Shown: positions 8,842 to 19,799, counted from the stretch's first letter. The stretch is DNA of 64,000 bases from Limnomonas spitsbergensis (GCA_037349105.1 JAYJMM010000109.1:838501-902500); one strand, 5' to 3'. The notes: generated by a model not told the origin, from the letters alone. Made by a program: numbers and translations.

Positions 8842-10383
8842 TTAGGCAATAGGGCTAGGGGGAGAAGGGGGAGAAGGGCTAGGGCTAGGGGGAGAAGGGG
8901 GAGAAGGGCTAGGGGGAGAAGGGCTAGGGGGAGAAGGGCTAGGGGGAGAAGGGCTAGGGGGAGAAGGGCTAGGGCTAGGGGGGGAAGGGCTAGGGGGGGG
9001 AGGGCTAGGGGGGGAAGGAGGTAAAGGAGAAGGAGGGACAGGTGGAGAGAACACAAAGGAAGGAGGATGGGGAGGGGAGGGGGGAGGGGAGGGGGGCAGA
9101 GGAGGGCTTGGAAGGGGTGGGGGTGCTGGAGGGGGAGAGGGGCTAGGGGGCTGTGGAGGAGTAGGGCTTGGGGGTGAAGGTGAGGGTGGGGGAGGACTAG
9201 GGGGAGGAGGGGGAGGGGGGCTAGGTGGTGGAGGGGGAGGAGGGGGGAGAGGCGATGGAGGGAAAGGAAGCCCGGCAGGTTTAGGGGGAGGTGAAGGGCT
9301 GGGGGGTGGCAGGGAAGGGGGGCTGGGGCTGGGGGGAGGGATCACATATCCAGGGGGGAAAGGAGGTGGGGCCGGGAGTGGGGGTAGAGGAGAGGGAGAT
9401 GGTGGCATGGGAGGGGGGGGCGTGGGAGGTGTTGGGGCTGTGCGGGCACCATAGACAGCGAACTTGCGGATGGCCTTGGGGTTGAGGGAGGTGGGGAACC
9501 ACTTCTCTCCAAACCAACTGATGTAGGTGAAGAGCGCGTATGGCAAGCAGATGGAGAATTGGACGCAGGTGTTGGTTTCCCAATACAGGGCAGGGTTGTT
9601 GATTGTGTTCTGGGCATATGGTCCACCAGTCACGCTGTAGATTCCGCCTCCGGACGCGTTTAGTGAGTTGGGGTTACCGGAGAAGTTGAAAGACAGGACG
9701 GAGCTGAAGGTCGCCTTTACGTAGTCAGAACCAGGCGTCTCTGGTAAGGTAGTAGGCCACGCGCTGGCCTCGATCGAACCAATGAACACTGTCTCGAGCG
9801 GATTCGTGAGAGACTTGGGTGTTGGCACGAAAAATACCTGGTGAAGGAAAAGAGAAATAAGACCATGCATGGCATTAAGCACAGTAAAAATACTCCGGCC
9901 CTCAGGTAGGTTCCGTCGCAAGTTTATCAAGAGCCAACGGCATCGTCTGGTTCGGGCAGATCTGGCGGGAGATTTTGGCCTGGCAGGTCCGCCCCCGACT
10001 TCCATATACTGTAAGCATACCTGGGCGATGGCAGCGGCCAAGTCAGCTTGAAACTCCAAAGCTGAGCCACCTGGGTTGGTGCCGTTGGTAATGGCGGAGA
10101 AGCTGGTCCTGATGTACAGGACCCAGCGCTGAGGGAGGCTGAAGTTGAAATGCGGACCGTCCTGGATGATGGTCATGTCGCGGGTCTGGTTGAGGTTGGA
10201 GGTGATCGCCATAGGGGGCGACGGCGGGGCGGGGGAACGCGGGGGGGTGGGAGGCAGGGGAGTTGTTTGGGCGTCTGAAGAGGTGGCGAGAACAACGAGC
10301 ATGACAGCCATGAGGCTGCAACGAAATTGGGAAGTCATGACTGGCGCTGAAGGGCCTCCGATGAGGGTGTAGAGGGGTTGCAA
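8842..10383 (-). CDS. Secreted hydroxyproline-rich (Ser-Pro) glycoprotein
   Basis: There are two exons, 10383-10021 and 9837-8842. The 183-bp intron has donor CAG|GTATGC and acceptor ACCAG|GTATTT; it is itself open, so an unspliced frame is also readable. The start is either 10383 or, more likely, Met16 (10338), which begins a signal peptide (MTSQFRCSLMAVMLVVLATS). A short PPTPPRSP linker comes next, then a globular domain of about 260 residues with several N-glycosylation sequons (NQT, NFS, NGT, NAS), and from about 9435 a roughly 200-residue tail of (SP)n and PPPP runs ending SPIA. This layout is typical of volvocalean wall and extracellular-matrix glycoproteins. The globular part lacks the cysteine pattern I would expect of a pherophorin domain and I do not recognise it. 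Confidence 0.75.
   Translation of the reverse strand: MQPLYTLIGGPSAPVMTSQFRCSLMAVMLVVLATSSDAQTTPLPPTPPRSPAPPSPPMAITSNLNQTRDMTIIQDGPHFNFSLPQRWVLYIRTSFSAITNGTNPGGSALEFQADLAAAIAQVCLQYMEVGGGPARPKSPARSARTRRCRWLLINLRRNLPEGRSIFTVLNAMHGLISLFLHQVFFVPTPKSLTNPLETVFIGSIEASAWPTTLPETPGSDYVKATFSSVLSFNFSGNPNSLNASGGGIYSVTGGPYAQNTINNPALYWETNTCVQFSICLPYALFTYISWFGEKWFPTSLNPKAIRKFAVYGARTAPTPPTPPPPMPPSPSPLPPLPAPPPFPPGYVIPPPSPSPPSLPPPSPSPPPKPAGLPFPPSPLPPPPPPPPSPPPPPPPSPPPPSPSPPSPTPPQPPSPSPPPAPPPLPSPPLPPSPPPSPPHPPSFVFSPPVPPSPLPPSPPSPPPPSPSPPSPSPSPPSPSPPSPSPPSPSPPSPSPPSPPSPSPSPPSPPSPIA
8855..9030 (-). repeat. Minisatellite encoding the Ser-Pro tail
   Basis: Plus-strand units GGGCTAGGGGGAGAA repeat about ten times and end just inside the stop codon. 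On the coding strand they give (Ser-Pro-Pro/Ser-Pro) runs. The length of the protein tail is therefore set by a length-unstable array. Confidence 0.75.
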
Positions 10384-10539
10384 CAGGCGTCACTAAAGAG
10401 CAAACATGCGCTGTCGGAATGTATGAATCGATTCAGCTTCTAATAACCGGAAACAGTGGTACTAACAACCGGGGGCACGTTTCGGTCATTAATTGGCACA
10501 TCTTTATGTTTTACGTGCATAAATGTGGTCGTAATGGTG

Positions 10540-10625
10540 GGCGTAAACGACCGACTCCTCCACAACCGACTCCTGAACAACCGACTCTTAAACAACCGAC
10601 CATAAACAGCCGATCGTAAACAACC
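10540..10625 (+). repeat. 15-bp tandem repeat
   Basis: About six copies of CAACCGACTCCTGAA and variants lie upstream of the minus-strand glycoprotein gene. Confidence 0.6.
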
Positions 10626-10639
10626 CACTCGCGGCGACA

Positions 10640-11683
10640 CAGGTGGAAGACGAAATCGTCGCCATCACCGATAGTCGTCGGTGGTCATTATTGCCAGCAT
10701 TGTGTTGGCCTCAATCTGCATGCATGGGGCCAAGTTGTTAAACATGCAGGATGAACGATGCGTTATCATTGTTATTTTTCGCACTCTGGTATGCAAGCCA
10801 GTCAATTGGCGCCTTCATTGCCAAAATAAGTTGCTCGCTGAAGGCACCATGATGACACTATTACGTGCATGGTGACCCACGGTAACTGAGATATTGAAGT
10901 GGTAAGCTATTGTGTGTGCATGACAAGAGCCATTGGTTGGCATAATCTAGCATTAAACAAGTGTTGACTGCATATTACTGATACTGCTAGCGAGCCCGCC
11001 ATATCGAATGAAGCGCAACGGACAGGAGCATAAGCAATTCCGGATTTCCGGATTGTGCTACCTTGTCCGACATGACTTATAGGCCATTGTAATAGGTGGT
11101 GATTAGAATTCACACTGCCTTTCCTTCCCCTTCAATTTGTGTGTGACAAGCCAGTGTCCGTTGTCATACAAGGAGCCCCTAGTTGAATGCGTTTGGAACT
11201 CATAGAGCAGACATGGCTATGACTGTAATAGGTTAAGAATGGTGTGCACACGTTGGGCCCCACTCATTACAGCTGGGCAACATGGGGTTGGAAAAGGATC
11301 AGCATGCACGTTGAACTAAGTTACTAACATAACAACTCTGGTCCCTGCTTCTCAAAAATGGCTTGCCAATGCTCGTTGAGCTAACTTGCAAAGCGTCACA
11401 TGTGATGTATGTACGGTATGGGACCGCATCTAACCGTAGACCGGCACATAGATAAACTCATCCACTTGATACCAGGAATGCCAGGACAGCAAGCGAAAAT
11501 CAGTTAACCCCATGGGCAAGTAGCCAACGCACAAACACAGGGCAATGGTGTGGGAATAAACCCCAAACCGTAGTGCATAAGAAAAGCCCCGGTCATAAGA
11601 CGACATGGCGTGGGTGCAAAAGAGTTCGGTTGAACTGCGGAAGTGGCATGTGGGTTGTTATGATTGCGCATGCTCATTTAGCC
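10640..11683. other. No gene; dispersed-repeat copy at 10965-11070
   Basis: Contains a diverged copy of the repeat at 6835-6930 (GCGAGCCCGCC, CGGATTGTGCTACCTTG). Nothing else is recognisable up to the Harbinger left end. Confidence 0.4.
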
Positions 11684-11713
11684 TTAGGGGTCGGTCAGAT
11701 TGCGTTACGTTTG
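11684..11713 (+). repeat. Left TSD and terminal inverted repeat of the Harbinger element
   Basis: TTA (11684-11686) followed by the 27-bp inverted repeat starting 11687. It pairs with 14838-14864. Confidence 0.85.
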
Positions 11714-11894
11714 ATGTTGCGTTTGGCTGTTGCGTTTGAGTTGCGTTTGGATTTCCCGTCAATCAGACGCGAAACTGGTCACACAGCGTTTGGGCATGAC
11801 GTCAGGGCAAGGCGTCAGGGTTTGATCATCTGCGCCACCATTTGTTTCTCTCTCTAGTTCGTTTGCCTCAGTTGTTTCTATATTGTCAGACACA

Positions 11895-13071
11895 ATGTTG
11901 ACACCTCAGACAATGATTGTATTCATGTGCTTGATCTCTATGCAAGCTTCGCTCATGAACTATATCCTGCTGAATATGAACATTGAGGACGTCGATGGCA
12001 TCGACATTGCTGCCATTTGCGCTACATTGCTCACGGGTCGGAGGTTCAAAAGAGTCCTTGGGCTGGTCCAGGCACGTTCGTTCCGGTCTGTCCGAGCTAT
12101 CGGGTCTTGCGGCTTTTATGAGAAGCAATTCTGTGGCGATTGGGTTCAGCTGGAGGCCAAGGGTGGTACCCACCTTGAATACGTGGAAAGCCGCATGAGG
12201 CAAGCCTTCAGAATGGACAAGCAGACATTTCGCTGGTTGTACATGTAAGTGGGCAGCCAAGTCCTCTGTCATTTGTCTTCCCACTTGTCTTCTCACTTGT
12301 CTCACTGGATTGCCTTTTCATGCCCAGAAACTACGGCTGCCGCTTAGGGATAGAAGAAACTGCCCTGCGAGATACAATCCCAGCAGAGAAGCGTATATGC
12401 GTGTTCCTTGATTGGCTTTCTAGTGGTCAGCCCTACCAGGTTTTAAGCAGGATGTATGATATCAGCAAGGTTGCAGTGGTGTCAATCATTCACGATGCTC
12501 TTAATCTTTTTTCGGTGGAATTTGTTTACGCCATGATTAAATTCCCAACAGGCACCGAGGTAGTTCAAGTCATGCATGATTTTGAGATGTTGTGTTCCCT
12601 GCCCATGTGTCTGGGGGCGATAGATGGGACATTTATGCGTATTACCAAGCCTGCTAGGTTTGGTGGTGTTTTTTTCTGCTACAAGAAGTATTGTGTTGTC
12701 ATCATATTGGCTTTTGTAAATGCACATGGGCATTTTACGTATGTCAGATCTGGAGAACCAGGTAGTGATGGTGATGCCGCCACATGGAACCGGTGTCCGA
12801 TGTCCCTGAATTTAGCACAGCTTTGCACATTGCCTCATGGTGTCCCGCCCAAACGTATTTCGGGTGTTGATATTCATCCCTACATTGTTGCTGATGGGGC
12901 CTTCAGCTTGGGAGAGAACATCATGAAGTGTTTTGAGACTCCGAACCCAACTGCTGAGCAGTTCAATTTCAACTATGCCTTGATCAGGACAAGGAGGGTG
13001 GTTGAGTGTGCTTTTGGCCGTTTGAAGGGCCGGTTTAGAATTCTGGATAACAGTAGGCTCAAGGATGACAG
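11895..13071 (+). CDS. HARBI1-like DDE transposase (spliced)
   Basis: Exon 1 is 11895-12244 and exon 2 is 12328 to about 13071. The 83-bp intron is AT|GTAAGT...CCCAG|A and keeps the frame. The protein has an N-terminal helical region, a DNA-binding-like segment (QAFRMDKQTFRWLY, then AEKRICVFLDWLSSG and YDISKVAVVSII), and the DDE nuclease core: first Asp in LGAIDGTFMRI (codon near 12621), a GSDGDAATWN segment, second Asp in VADGAF (12892-12894), and the Glu in RRVVECAFGRLKGRFRIL (13003-13005). All three catalytic residues are present. The usual C-terminal segment after the Glu helix is missing: a possible donor at CAG|GTTTGC (13072) or the following minisatellite replaces it. Translation straight through gives an Ala-His-Leu repeat tail that is unlikely to be native. 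Confidence 0.85.
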
Positions 13072-13109
13072 GTTTGCGGCTTCCTCCTTCTCAGCGCCAC
13101 CACTTGCAG

Positions 13110-13430
13110 GGCTGGGCTCACTGGCCCATGCCCATGCCCTGGCCCATGCCCTGGCTCTGGCCCATGCCCTGGCCCAGGCCCATGCCCTGGCCCAGGCCCA
13201 TGCCCTGGCTCTGGCCCATGCTCTGTCTCTGGACCATGCTCTGCCCCTGGCCCATGCTCTGGCCCTGGCCCATGCTCTGGCCCTGGCCCATGCTCTGGCC
13301 CATGCTCTGCCCATGGCCCATGCCCTGGCCTTGGCCCATGCTCTGCCCCTAGCCCATGCCCTGGCCCATGCCCATGCTCTGGCCCATGCCCATACCCATG
13401 GCCATGCCATGGCCCTGGCCCTGGCCCATC
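13110..13430. repeat. GGCCCATGCCCT minisatellite inside the Harbinger element
   Basis: Units of about 12-18 bp built from GGCCCATGCCCTGGCC repeat between the two convergent ORFs. They extend the transposase frame as Ala-Leu-Ala-His and the opposite frame as Met-Gly-Gln-Gly. A similar CATGCC word-repeat occurs at 18.5-19.0 kb and in PUS1-like intron 1. Confidence 0.75.
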
Positions 13431-13439
13431 AGGGCGCAA

Positions 13440-14523
13440 GCAAGCAGCTCAAACAACTTATGCTGACCATTCATCATCATCGTCAGGACATGACGCTGAT
13501 CCTTCTTATCCTCTCGCCGTTGCTCAGCCTTCAGTACCCTGTCCTCCTTCATCATGGCATCTACAGCCCGAACCTGGGAAGTGCCAGTTGGGGGGCGCGT
13601 ACCAGAGTGCACTTGCTCTTTCTTCACCTTGGGGGGAGACGAGACCTCCACATCAGAGTCCACCTCAACAACAGCGGACTCGTTCATGGACGAGCGCTTG
13701 CCTTGCAAGGGGGGCAGCATAGTGTCCTCAATGTCGTGGAGGCCGGGGCAAAAGGTCTTGTGCTCCATGAAGAGGTCCACCCACAGTCCGAAGCACATCC
13801 ACTCTGCTTTGACAGCATCCATGTCCAGCCGCTCCACCGCACCGACGCCGGATCCGGTGGCAGGAGGCTTCAGGTTCTTCGTGATGATCTTTTCGCCAGC
13901 TTCTTCCTGTTGTCAAACAGGTTTTTGACAACATCAGGGTTGTAGTAGTCTTCGCTGGGCAGAGTGATGCCCATGTCCAGGGAGAACGTAGTCAGCTCTG
14001 CTGAGATGGACCTGAACTGCATTGCAGAGCTGCATGCCAGCTGCTGAGGTGGCTGACTGCTGCTTGACAGCCTGAGCGCTGACTAAAAGCTGGCTGACTG
14101 CGCACCTTGCTGCGGCGCACCTTCATCATCCCATCAGTGCCGCTGACATGCCTGTGAAAGCACCTCAGAGCGAGCTCCTCTCCCTCTCTATACCAGTGGA
14201 CCTTTGAACCAGAAGACACCATCTTCTCGGAGATTTGAGCGGCCGTGAGGCCGCCTGCTTGATAGTCCACCACACTATCCTTCGCCTTCCGCCCTTTCGA
14301 CGGCTTGATCTTGGGCTGCGCTTTGCCCTTGCTCTTGTGAAGAGCCATGAGATCTTCAGCGGCCTCCTCTGCTTCAGTCTCCTCCTCCTCGGGCGGAGCC
14401 TCGTAGTCGGAGCTGGGAGGAGATGCAGGAGGAGGTGACACATCGTTGCGGTACCGGGGTGGGGTTGCTGCCTTCCGCTTCGTCCTGCGAGTGTCCGCCT
14501 CGACACCGGAATCATTAAATACA
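13440..14523 (-). CDS. Second Harbinger ORF (accessory DNA-binding-type protein), probably disrupted
   Basis: The minus strand holds three protein-like blocks in order. 14523-14033 has an acidic SSDYEAPPEEEETEAEE stretch, a basic KIKPSKGRKAK stretch and VHWYREGEELALRCFHRH. About 14018-13890 follows a CAG acceptor (FRSISAELTTFSLDMGIT, then YYNPDVVKNLF). 13860-13440 has GAVERLDMDAVKAEWM and FGLWVDLFMEHKT, then a charged C-terminus. The last two blocks lie in different frames around 13890-13910, meaning either a short intron (acceptor at CAACAG) or a one-base frameshift. Its position opposite the transposase matches the Myb-like accessory gene of PIF/Harbinger elements, but I cannot confirm a Myb/SANT fold. 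No ATG was found upstream, so a 5' exon may be missing. Confidence 0.5.
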
Positions 14524-14837
14524 GTCTAAATCTTCCATGTTTGATTTCTTAAGTCTTTGAAGCCACCCGCAGCCGCGTTTGCCTCAAGGATGTGCCCTGA
14601 AGTATGACCATGTCCATTTTTGTGTGCATTCCGACTCCTCGCGACTCGTTGTTGATATTGTCGTATACTATAGCATGTATATTGTTCATTTCCAGCTTCA
14701 GATCATTGCGATATATCAAACGCGAAAACTCAACCCCCCCCCCCCTGCGTTTGCGTTTCGCGTTTATTTGGGCGCGTTGCGTTTGGCGTTTGGGTAGTGT
14801 GACCGGCGTCGCGTTTGCACTTTTTCGTGACGCAACC

Positions 14838-14867
14838 CAAACGTAACGCAGTCTGACCGACCTCTTA
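14838..14867 (-). repeat. Right terminal inverted repeat and TSD of the Harbinger element
   Basis: The inverted repeat ends at 14864 (…CTGACCGACCTC) and is followed by TTA at 14865-14867, identical to the left target duplication. Confidence 0.85.
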
Positions 14868-16716
14868 TGGGGGAAGCTGCATGCGAGGGGAAGTTGCTAG
14901 CTAACGTCCCAACTTCCTTGCCACGCATGGTTTACAGCCTCTCAGATCAGGGGGACCCCCCTGTTTCAGATGGCAGTGCCATGCATTGCTTCTGATTTGC
15001 TGCCTGTTTTGCTGCATTTGCCGTGCATTGCTTGGCGTCTGTATGTCTGCCTCACTTACCTGTACTTTCTACCTTTTTTACCACGACGACTTTGCTGACA
15101 TCGCTTACTTACTACTCTGTCATTTTATTGCACAGTGCACAATACTGCGACGACACTGTAGTATGTTTTCAGTCCAAACCACTGCCGGTACCGCTTGCAG
15201 TTCGCGCGGCATTGCACAGCATAATTATAATCTGGTATATTCTGTTCGTATCCGAGTCCTTGCATAAGTGCATATCTGAGTCGACGGCTGGACGAGGGGA
15301 CGCCTCAACTAGTATCTCGTCAGCAATAAGATGGATGCGATGATTGGGGTTTCAGACCTTGCTCAGACCCCTCTGCAAGATTGTAAAATCCATGGGACAG
15401 CAAACAGCCGGGCATTATATATCGGACGTTAATTCATTCAATGCTTTCTTAGAGACATGTCGTCATTATGGTGGGCGTTGACAACCGATTAATGCTATCC
15501 TTTATTTTGACACACGTGGAATTAATATGTACTCGATATACAACAGCCGGTTGCAAATCAAGCTTTCGGCAGAGCCCTCCTGGGTGGCCGAAGGTCGCGG
15601 GGGCGAAGCCCCCAGAGTCACCCCGTATCCGTCCGTCCGTCCGTCCGTCCGTCAGTCTGTCTGTCCGTCTGCCTGTCTGTCTGTCAGTCCGATGTTTCAA
15701 GAACGTCCCGGAAACTTTATGCGCAACAGCGCAAATTAACCGGCTGTATTTATTAAGATAAGGTTATTCCTGTCAGACCTCAAGGCCGAGGTGCAGAAAT
15801 GAGAAACTAAGCTACCAAGGCTGGATCTCACAACTAACGGATGAGCTAAGTTGTCGTCACGCCGTCCCCTGGTGCCACGCGATAGGCCGACAGATGTGGC
15901 TTTGCTTCTCTATTCGCAATTCGATATGCATCATTAAAACCACGCACTTAGCCAGCGATAGAGTTGTGTCAAATATTTTGAAATCCTGCAACATGGCAAG
16001 GGGGTTTGCATTGGGTCCAGGTGACCCTGTCCGCACCTGGCTGCGCCTGCCCTCTGAAAAGTCACCGTTTTTTGTGCTGCGCAGCAGCACCTCTGATTAC
16101 TGGTCGAGTCGAAATCGGCGTCAGATTCAGATTGAGGCGTCTCCATCCGGGGTCTCCATCGCTGTTTACATGCTTCTTATCTTGAATCGGTACTGGTGGC
16201 ATGAACATGTGGCATACATACTTATATCAAGATTTCATCTATCGGACTGATCTCAGTCGCCTGGACGCACGTACCCGCCGGTCGACAACAAGCTTGAGTC
16301 CTCGACTTTATTCTAACTAAGCTGAGGCCTATTGCCACAGCCTACTATGTGGTGTTTCCATTAATGGTCAGGATTGGTGGTGTAGCGAAAATGATATCAA
16401 GGCAGCCAGTTTGAATTCGGTTCGATGCGACCAATCGCTTTCATTTAGCACACTATGAGAGGTATCGATCTTTCTTAAATAGGTAGGTCAATAAGACTGT
16501 AACGCTTCAACGTTTCAGCCTAACGACATGGCATAACTTCCAGCGTTGAAGGGTGTGCCCAATTATCTATTATAAGCTACGTTTCCGAGGCAAGCCATAC
16601 ATAAAAGAAATTACCCACGCAAATGAAACAGAGTAAATCCACGGGGGCGCGCTGAGTTCCGTGTCTCAAGGGCTGAGATCTGGAATGGGACATGATACAG
16701 ATTTGTTCTCTAGAGC
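14868..16716. other. No recognisable gene; (TCCG/TCTG) microsatellite at 15625-15695
   Basis: A tetranucleotide run of GTCC/GTCT repeats is preceded by a GGGGGC-GAAG-CCCCC hairpin near 15599-15613. ORFs here are short and of mixed composition. I see no supported gene. Confidence 0.4.
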
Positions 16717-16719
16717 TAA

Positions 16720-17392
16720 GACCGTGTTTCCACTGGCGATTCCTCATCCAACCGACTCGGATTAAGGACGCTGAATGTGGCAACCGACGGCAACTGACAC
16801 GGATTAAGGACGGATTAAGCCTCCGAAAAAAGAATAGCTTAATCCTCGTCGAGGACCAGGATTAGCTTAATCCGAAAGTTGGTTGCCTACTTGGTCACTA
16901 TGCGCTCACAACGCTAAATGTCTTTGAATCGTATCGCCGCTATTTTACTTGTCTGATAGAAACCAGAGGCGGCACTTGTGGTGCGGAGATCGCAAAGGTG
17001 CATCATTAGTGCGTAATCGGTGCATATTGGATGGCGGCAGAGCACCAGGCCTGTGTTTTACAACGCGAACGGACTAGTTCCCGCGTTTAAGTAGTTTCCT
17101 TCTGGATTTGCGCAAAAGCTTAGTCGTGTAAGCATGTGGCGCCATTGCTATGGCATGTTGCACCATTGTGCAGACTTTCGACCGCTTGATGTCGCCATGC
17201 AAGAGGATTCGTTCCATTTGAGGTCCGATCTGGATCCTGTTGGGGCAGCGCTACAGCTGGCTGTAGCATTTCTTCGTTGGTTCCAGTCCGATTTCAGTGG
17301 AAACACCAAACGGATTAAGGAATTCTTCGCGACCAACTGCTTTTCAACCAACCCTGATTAAGGAATCAAAAATCGCCAGTGGAAACACAGCC
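16720..17392. mobile_element. Harbinger/Tourist-type MITE, 673 bp
   Basis: The left end reads TAA|GACCGTGTTTCCACTGGCGATT and the reverse complement of the right end reads TTA|GGCTGTGTTTCCACTGGCGATT. The TAA duplications are at 16717-16719 and 17393-17395. Shared terminal core: GTGTTTCCACTGGCGATT. Several GGATTAAGG words sit beneath both ends. No transposase frame is present. The ends differ from those of the autonomous element at 11.7 kb, so it was mobilised by another family. Confidence 0.75.
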
Positions 17393-17395
17393 TAA

Positions 17396-18290
17396 GAATG
17401 CCTGCCATTCCAGCTTCTTTGTGCGAGGAACGAATTTTCCCCTGGCTCCACTTCTCACTCATCCAGCCTGGCAGACAGGCGGTGGTCGAGGGCGGTGGCG
17501 GTGGTGGCAGGCGACGAGCTCAAACAATAGCATCTCACGATGGAATTGCAATACCGATCATGAATTACTTACCTCGGAATTGGATCTCGAAGATCAGGGT
17601 GAGAGTTGGAGCAAACCTGCAATAAGCCGAGGGCGGCCTGTTCGGAGTCGTCGGGAAGGGGTGCAATTGTGCAAGGCACCTCGGCATTGCGCAGGTGAGA
17701 CGTATAACAATTTTGGCCTTAAGATCGCAAGTCGAAATGGGATGACTGCAAGCGGGTCGGAGCGATGAGGGCCCGGTCGGAGCAGGCAGGGTCGCAGGCG
17801 ATGCACGGCTCCTCGGCATTGTGCACGCAAGCCATCAATCGATGCAGGTTAATCAAAACGATTAAGATCCTCGCAGGAAAGATCGCTGCCACTCAGACCA
17901 GCTCCAACGATGGGGGTCCCAGCAGGAAGCGACATGCCTGGCATAGCCGCGTGCATAGCCACAGCCATAGATTGCGCACTTTGCTTGAGACATGAGACCA
18001 GGCAGTCAAGTGTGGTCACCCATCCCATGCAGCCCCAGGCCCCATCTAGAAACATGCATGGCATGTCGCCCACACCTCCTGACTTGCATGGGGCACTAGG
18101 ACGAAGGAAACCGAGGCAAGTGCAACCCGCCCGATTGGCGCCCACTTCCCTAGAGACATCCCTTGCAAACACATTTGAGGTCATTGTCAACTGCATTGGC
18201 AAGGCAAGCACCGAGCCCAACATTGCATTTCATTAAGAGATACTAAAAGGGAAGGGATTTTGGGTATAGTGTCTTTTCTGCCGATGGCAG
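17396..18290. other. Ambiguous region with short overlapping ORFs
   Basis: A 124-codon frame on the minus strand (18223-17849) and a 108-codon frame on the plus strand overlap. Neither has a recognisable motif. The plus strand also shows two diverged copies of a GGCTCCTCGGCATTGTGC-like word (about 17680 and 17805). I make no gene call. Confidence 0.3.
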
Positions 18291-18449
18291 TCCATTACCC
18301 AGAAGCCATTGTAGCTAGAACCAGTCCAGCCACCGGGCTTGTTGTTGTTGAACCCCGCCCACCGGTAGATGCTGTAATATCACCACGTTCGCTATTGTGT
18401 CTTGCAACGATGACATGTTCCAGCCAGTTGTAGCAGATTCCTAAAGCAT

Positions 18450-19030
18450 GCGCCTTGCTCGCAATGCCCGTACCGACCCCTCCCCATGCAGTGATCCATC
18501 CCCTGTCCCCGTCTCTACCCCTGCCCAGTTCTCTGCCCCTGCTCTTACTCTTACTCGTGTCCATGCTCATGCTCATACACATGTCCGTTACCATACCCTG
18601 CCCGCGTACCTGCCCATGCTTCTGCTCCTGTCCCAGCGCAGCCATGCGTGAAATCTTGCTCCATACCTCGTCCATGCTCGTGTCCAAGCCCATGCCTATG
18701 TTGCACTTGTTGTCAACCATGCTTCCATTGATGCCCATGCCCGATCTCGTCCTTATCCATGCTGCTGCACATGGTCCTGCCAATTTCTGGTCTTGCCTAT
18801 GTTTATGCCCATGCATCTGCCCCCAAACCTACCCAAGGGTCTGCCCCTGCCACTACTACGTCTTCTGCTCATGTTCCCGTCCCTATCCCTGTCCAAGGAC
18901 ATGTAACTCCACATGCACCTGTCCCAGATCCTACCCGCGTTCATGTTCATGCTCTGTTCCAGCCCATGTCCGTACTCAGGCACCTGTCCTTAATCATGCC
19001 CCTGTCCACGGCCCAGACTGGAAATACCGC
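18450..19030. repeat. Degenerate CCCATGCCCTGTCC low-complexity region
   Basis: Irregular 6-12-bp words (CCCATGC, CCTGTCC, GCTCATG) give Cys-Pro-Ser-rich spurious frames. It resembles the 19-bp array at 4.3 kb on the other strand and the array inside the Harbinger element. Confidence 0.5.
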
Positions 19031-19284
19031 TGAAGCTACTAGCCTCTTGCCATTCTCTTGCCCTCCCATGCTCCTACGTGTTGACAGTGAATCGTAATTT
19101 ATCATGGCATTATGCCCCTAAAGCCAATGCGCCATGCCTCGAGGGGTGTGGGCGTGTGGCGTCCCATACATGCGCTTGCAACCCGACATATTTGAACAAG
19201 ATTCGGTTGATATATATGCAATTTTATTTGCAAGCCATGTCTGAAGTATAGATTCGTTTTGACGAGCTGGTTTTGGGGGGTACT

Positions 19285-19495
19285 CAGCTCAACATGACCC
19301 TCAAAGCCCTGCGTCGAGGGGCATCTGGCAGCCATAGCCAGTGTAAAATGACTGATTTGGACCTGAACATTATTATGTTAGCTTTGCTAGATGCCCCTTT
19401 AGCCCTGCCTCAAGGGGCATCTGGCAGCCATAGTCAGCGTAAAAGTGACTGGTTTTGACCCGAACATTATTATTTTAGCTTTGCTAGATGCTCTT
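19285..19495 (+). repeat. Tandem duplication, about 105-bp unit
   Basis: Two close copies share CGAGGGGCATCTGGCAGCCA, AGTGTAAAATGACT/AGCGTAAAAGTGACT and TTAGCTTTGCTAGATGC. A shorter diverged relic lies at about 19105-19150. Confidence 0.7.
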
Positions 19496-19799
19496 TAAGG
19501 CTGTGCGCATACGAACGGGGGCTGTGCATCCGGGCGGGCTGCACTAACTTACAGCCATAAGGCAGTCAATGCAGATGGGGAGCTACACATACGACAGGAC
19601 GCTGTCAACAATTTATGTGGGTGGGTGGCTGATTGGGCGGCGGGGAATGTGCATGCGGATGGGTGCGGGGCGCATAGCATACGGGTTGGGAATGGTAAAT
19701 GCGGGCGGGGGGCTGTGCGTGCAAGCGGGAGGCTGCGCACACAGGCTGAGAGCCGCCCATATGGGCAGGACCCGTGCATACAGGTGGGGGCTTACGGGT

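Larger units (their letters stand above)
11687..14864 (+). mobile_element. PIF/Harbinger DNA transposon, apparently full length
   Basis: The 3178-bp element is flanked by TTA at 11684-11686 and 14865-14867, the TWA-type target duplication of this superfamily. The termini are inverted repeats: left G-G-GGTCGGTCAGATTGCGTTA and right (reverse complement) G-A-GGTCGGTCAGACTGCGTTA, matching for about 27 bp with few changes. Subterminal TTGCGTTTG words and a shared GGTCACAC near 60-95 bp inside each end extend the symmetry. Inside are a DDE transposase on the plus strand and a convergent second ORF on the minus strand, the usual two-gene layout. A CATGCCCTGGCC minisatellite lies between them. Confidence 0.88.

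Noticed and set aside
8842..10383. Pherophorin
   Set aside because: The Ser-Pro region fits, but the expected cysteine-rich pherophorin domain pattern is not visible in the head.
10040..10393. 116-codon minus-strand ORF over the glycoprotein start
   Set aside because: A shifted frame of exon 1 of the secreted glycoprotein, without a signal peptide.
13072..13945. C-terminal 290 residues of the 541-codon transposase frame
   Set aside because: An Ala-His-Leu repeat from the minisatellite, then the reverse complement of the accessory ORF. Not part of a DDE protein.
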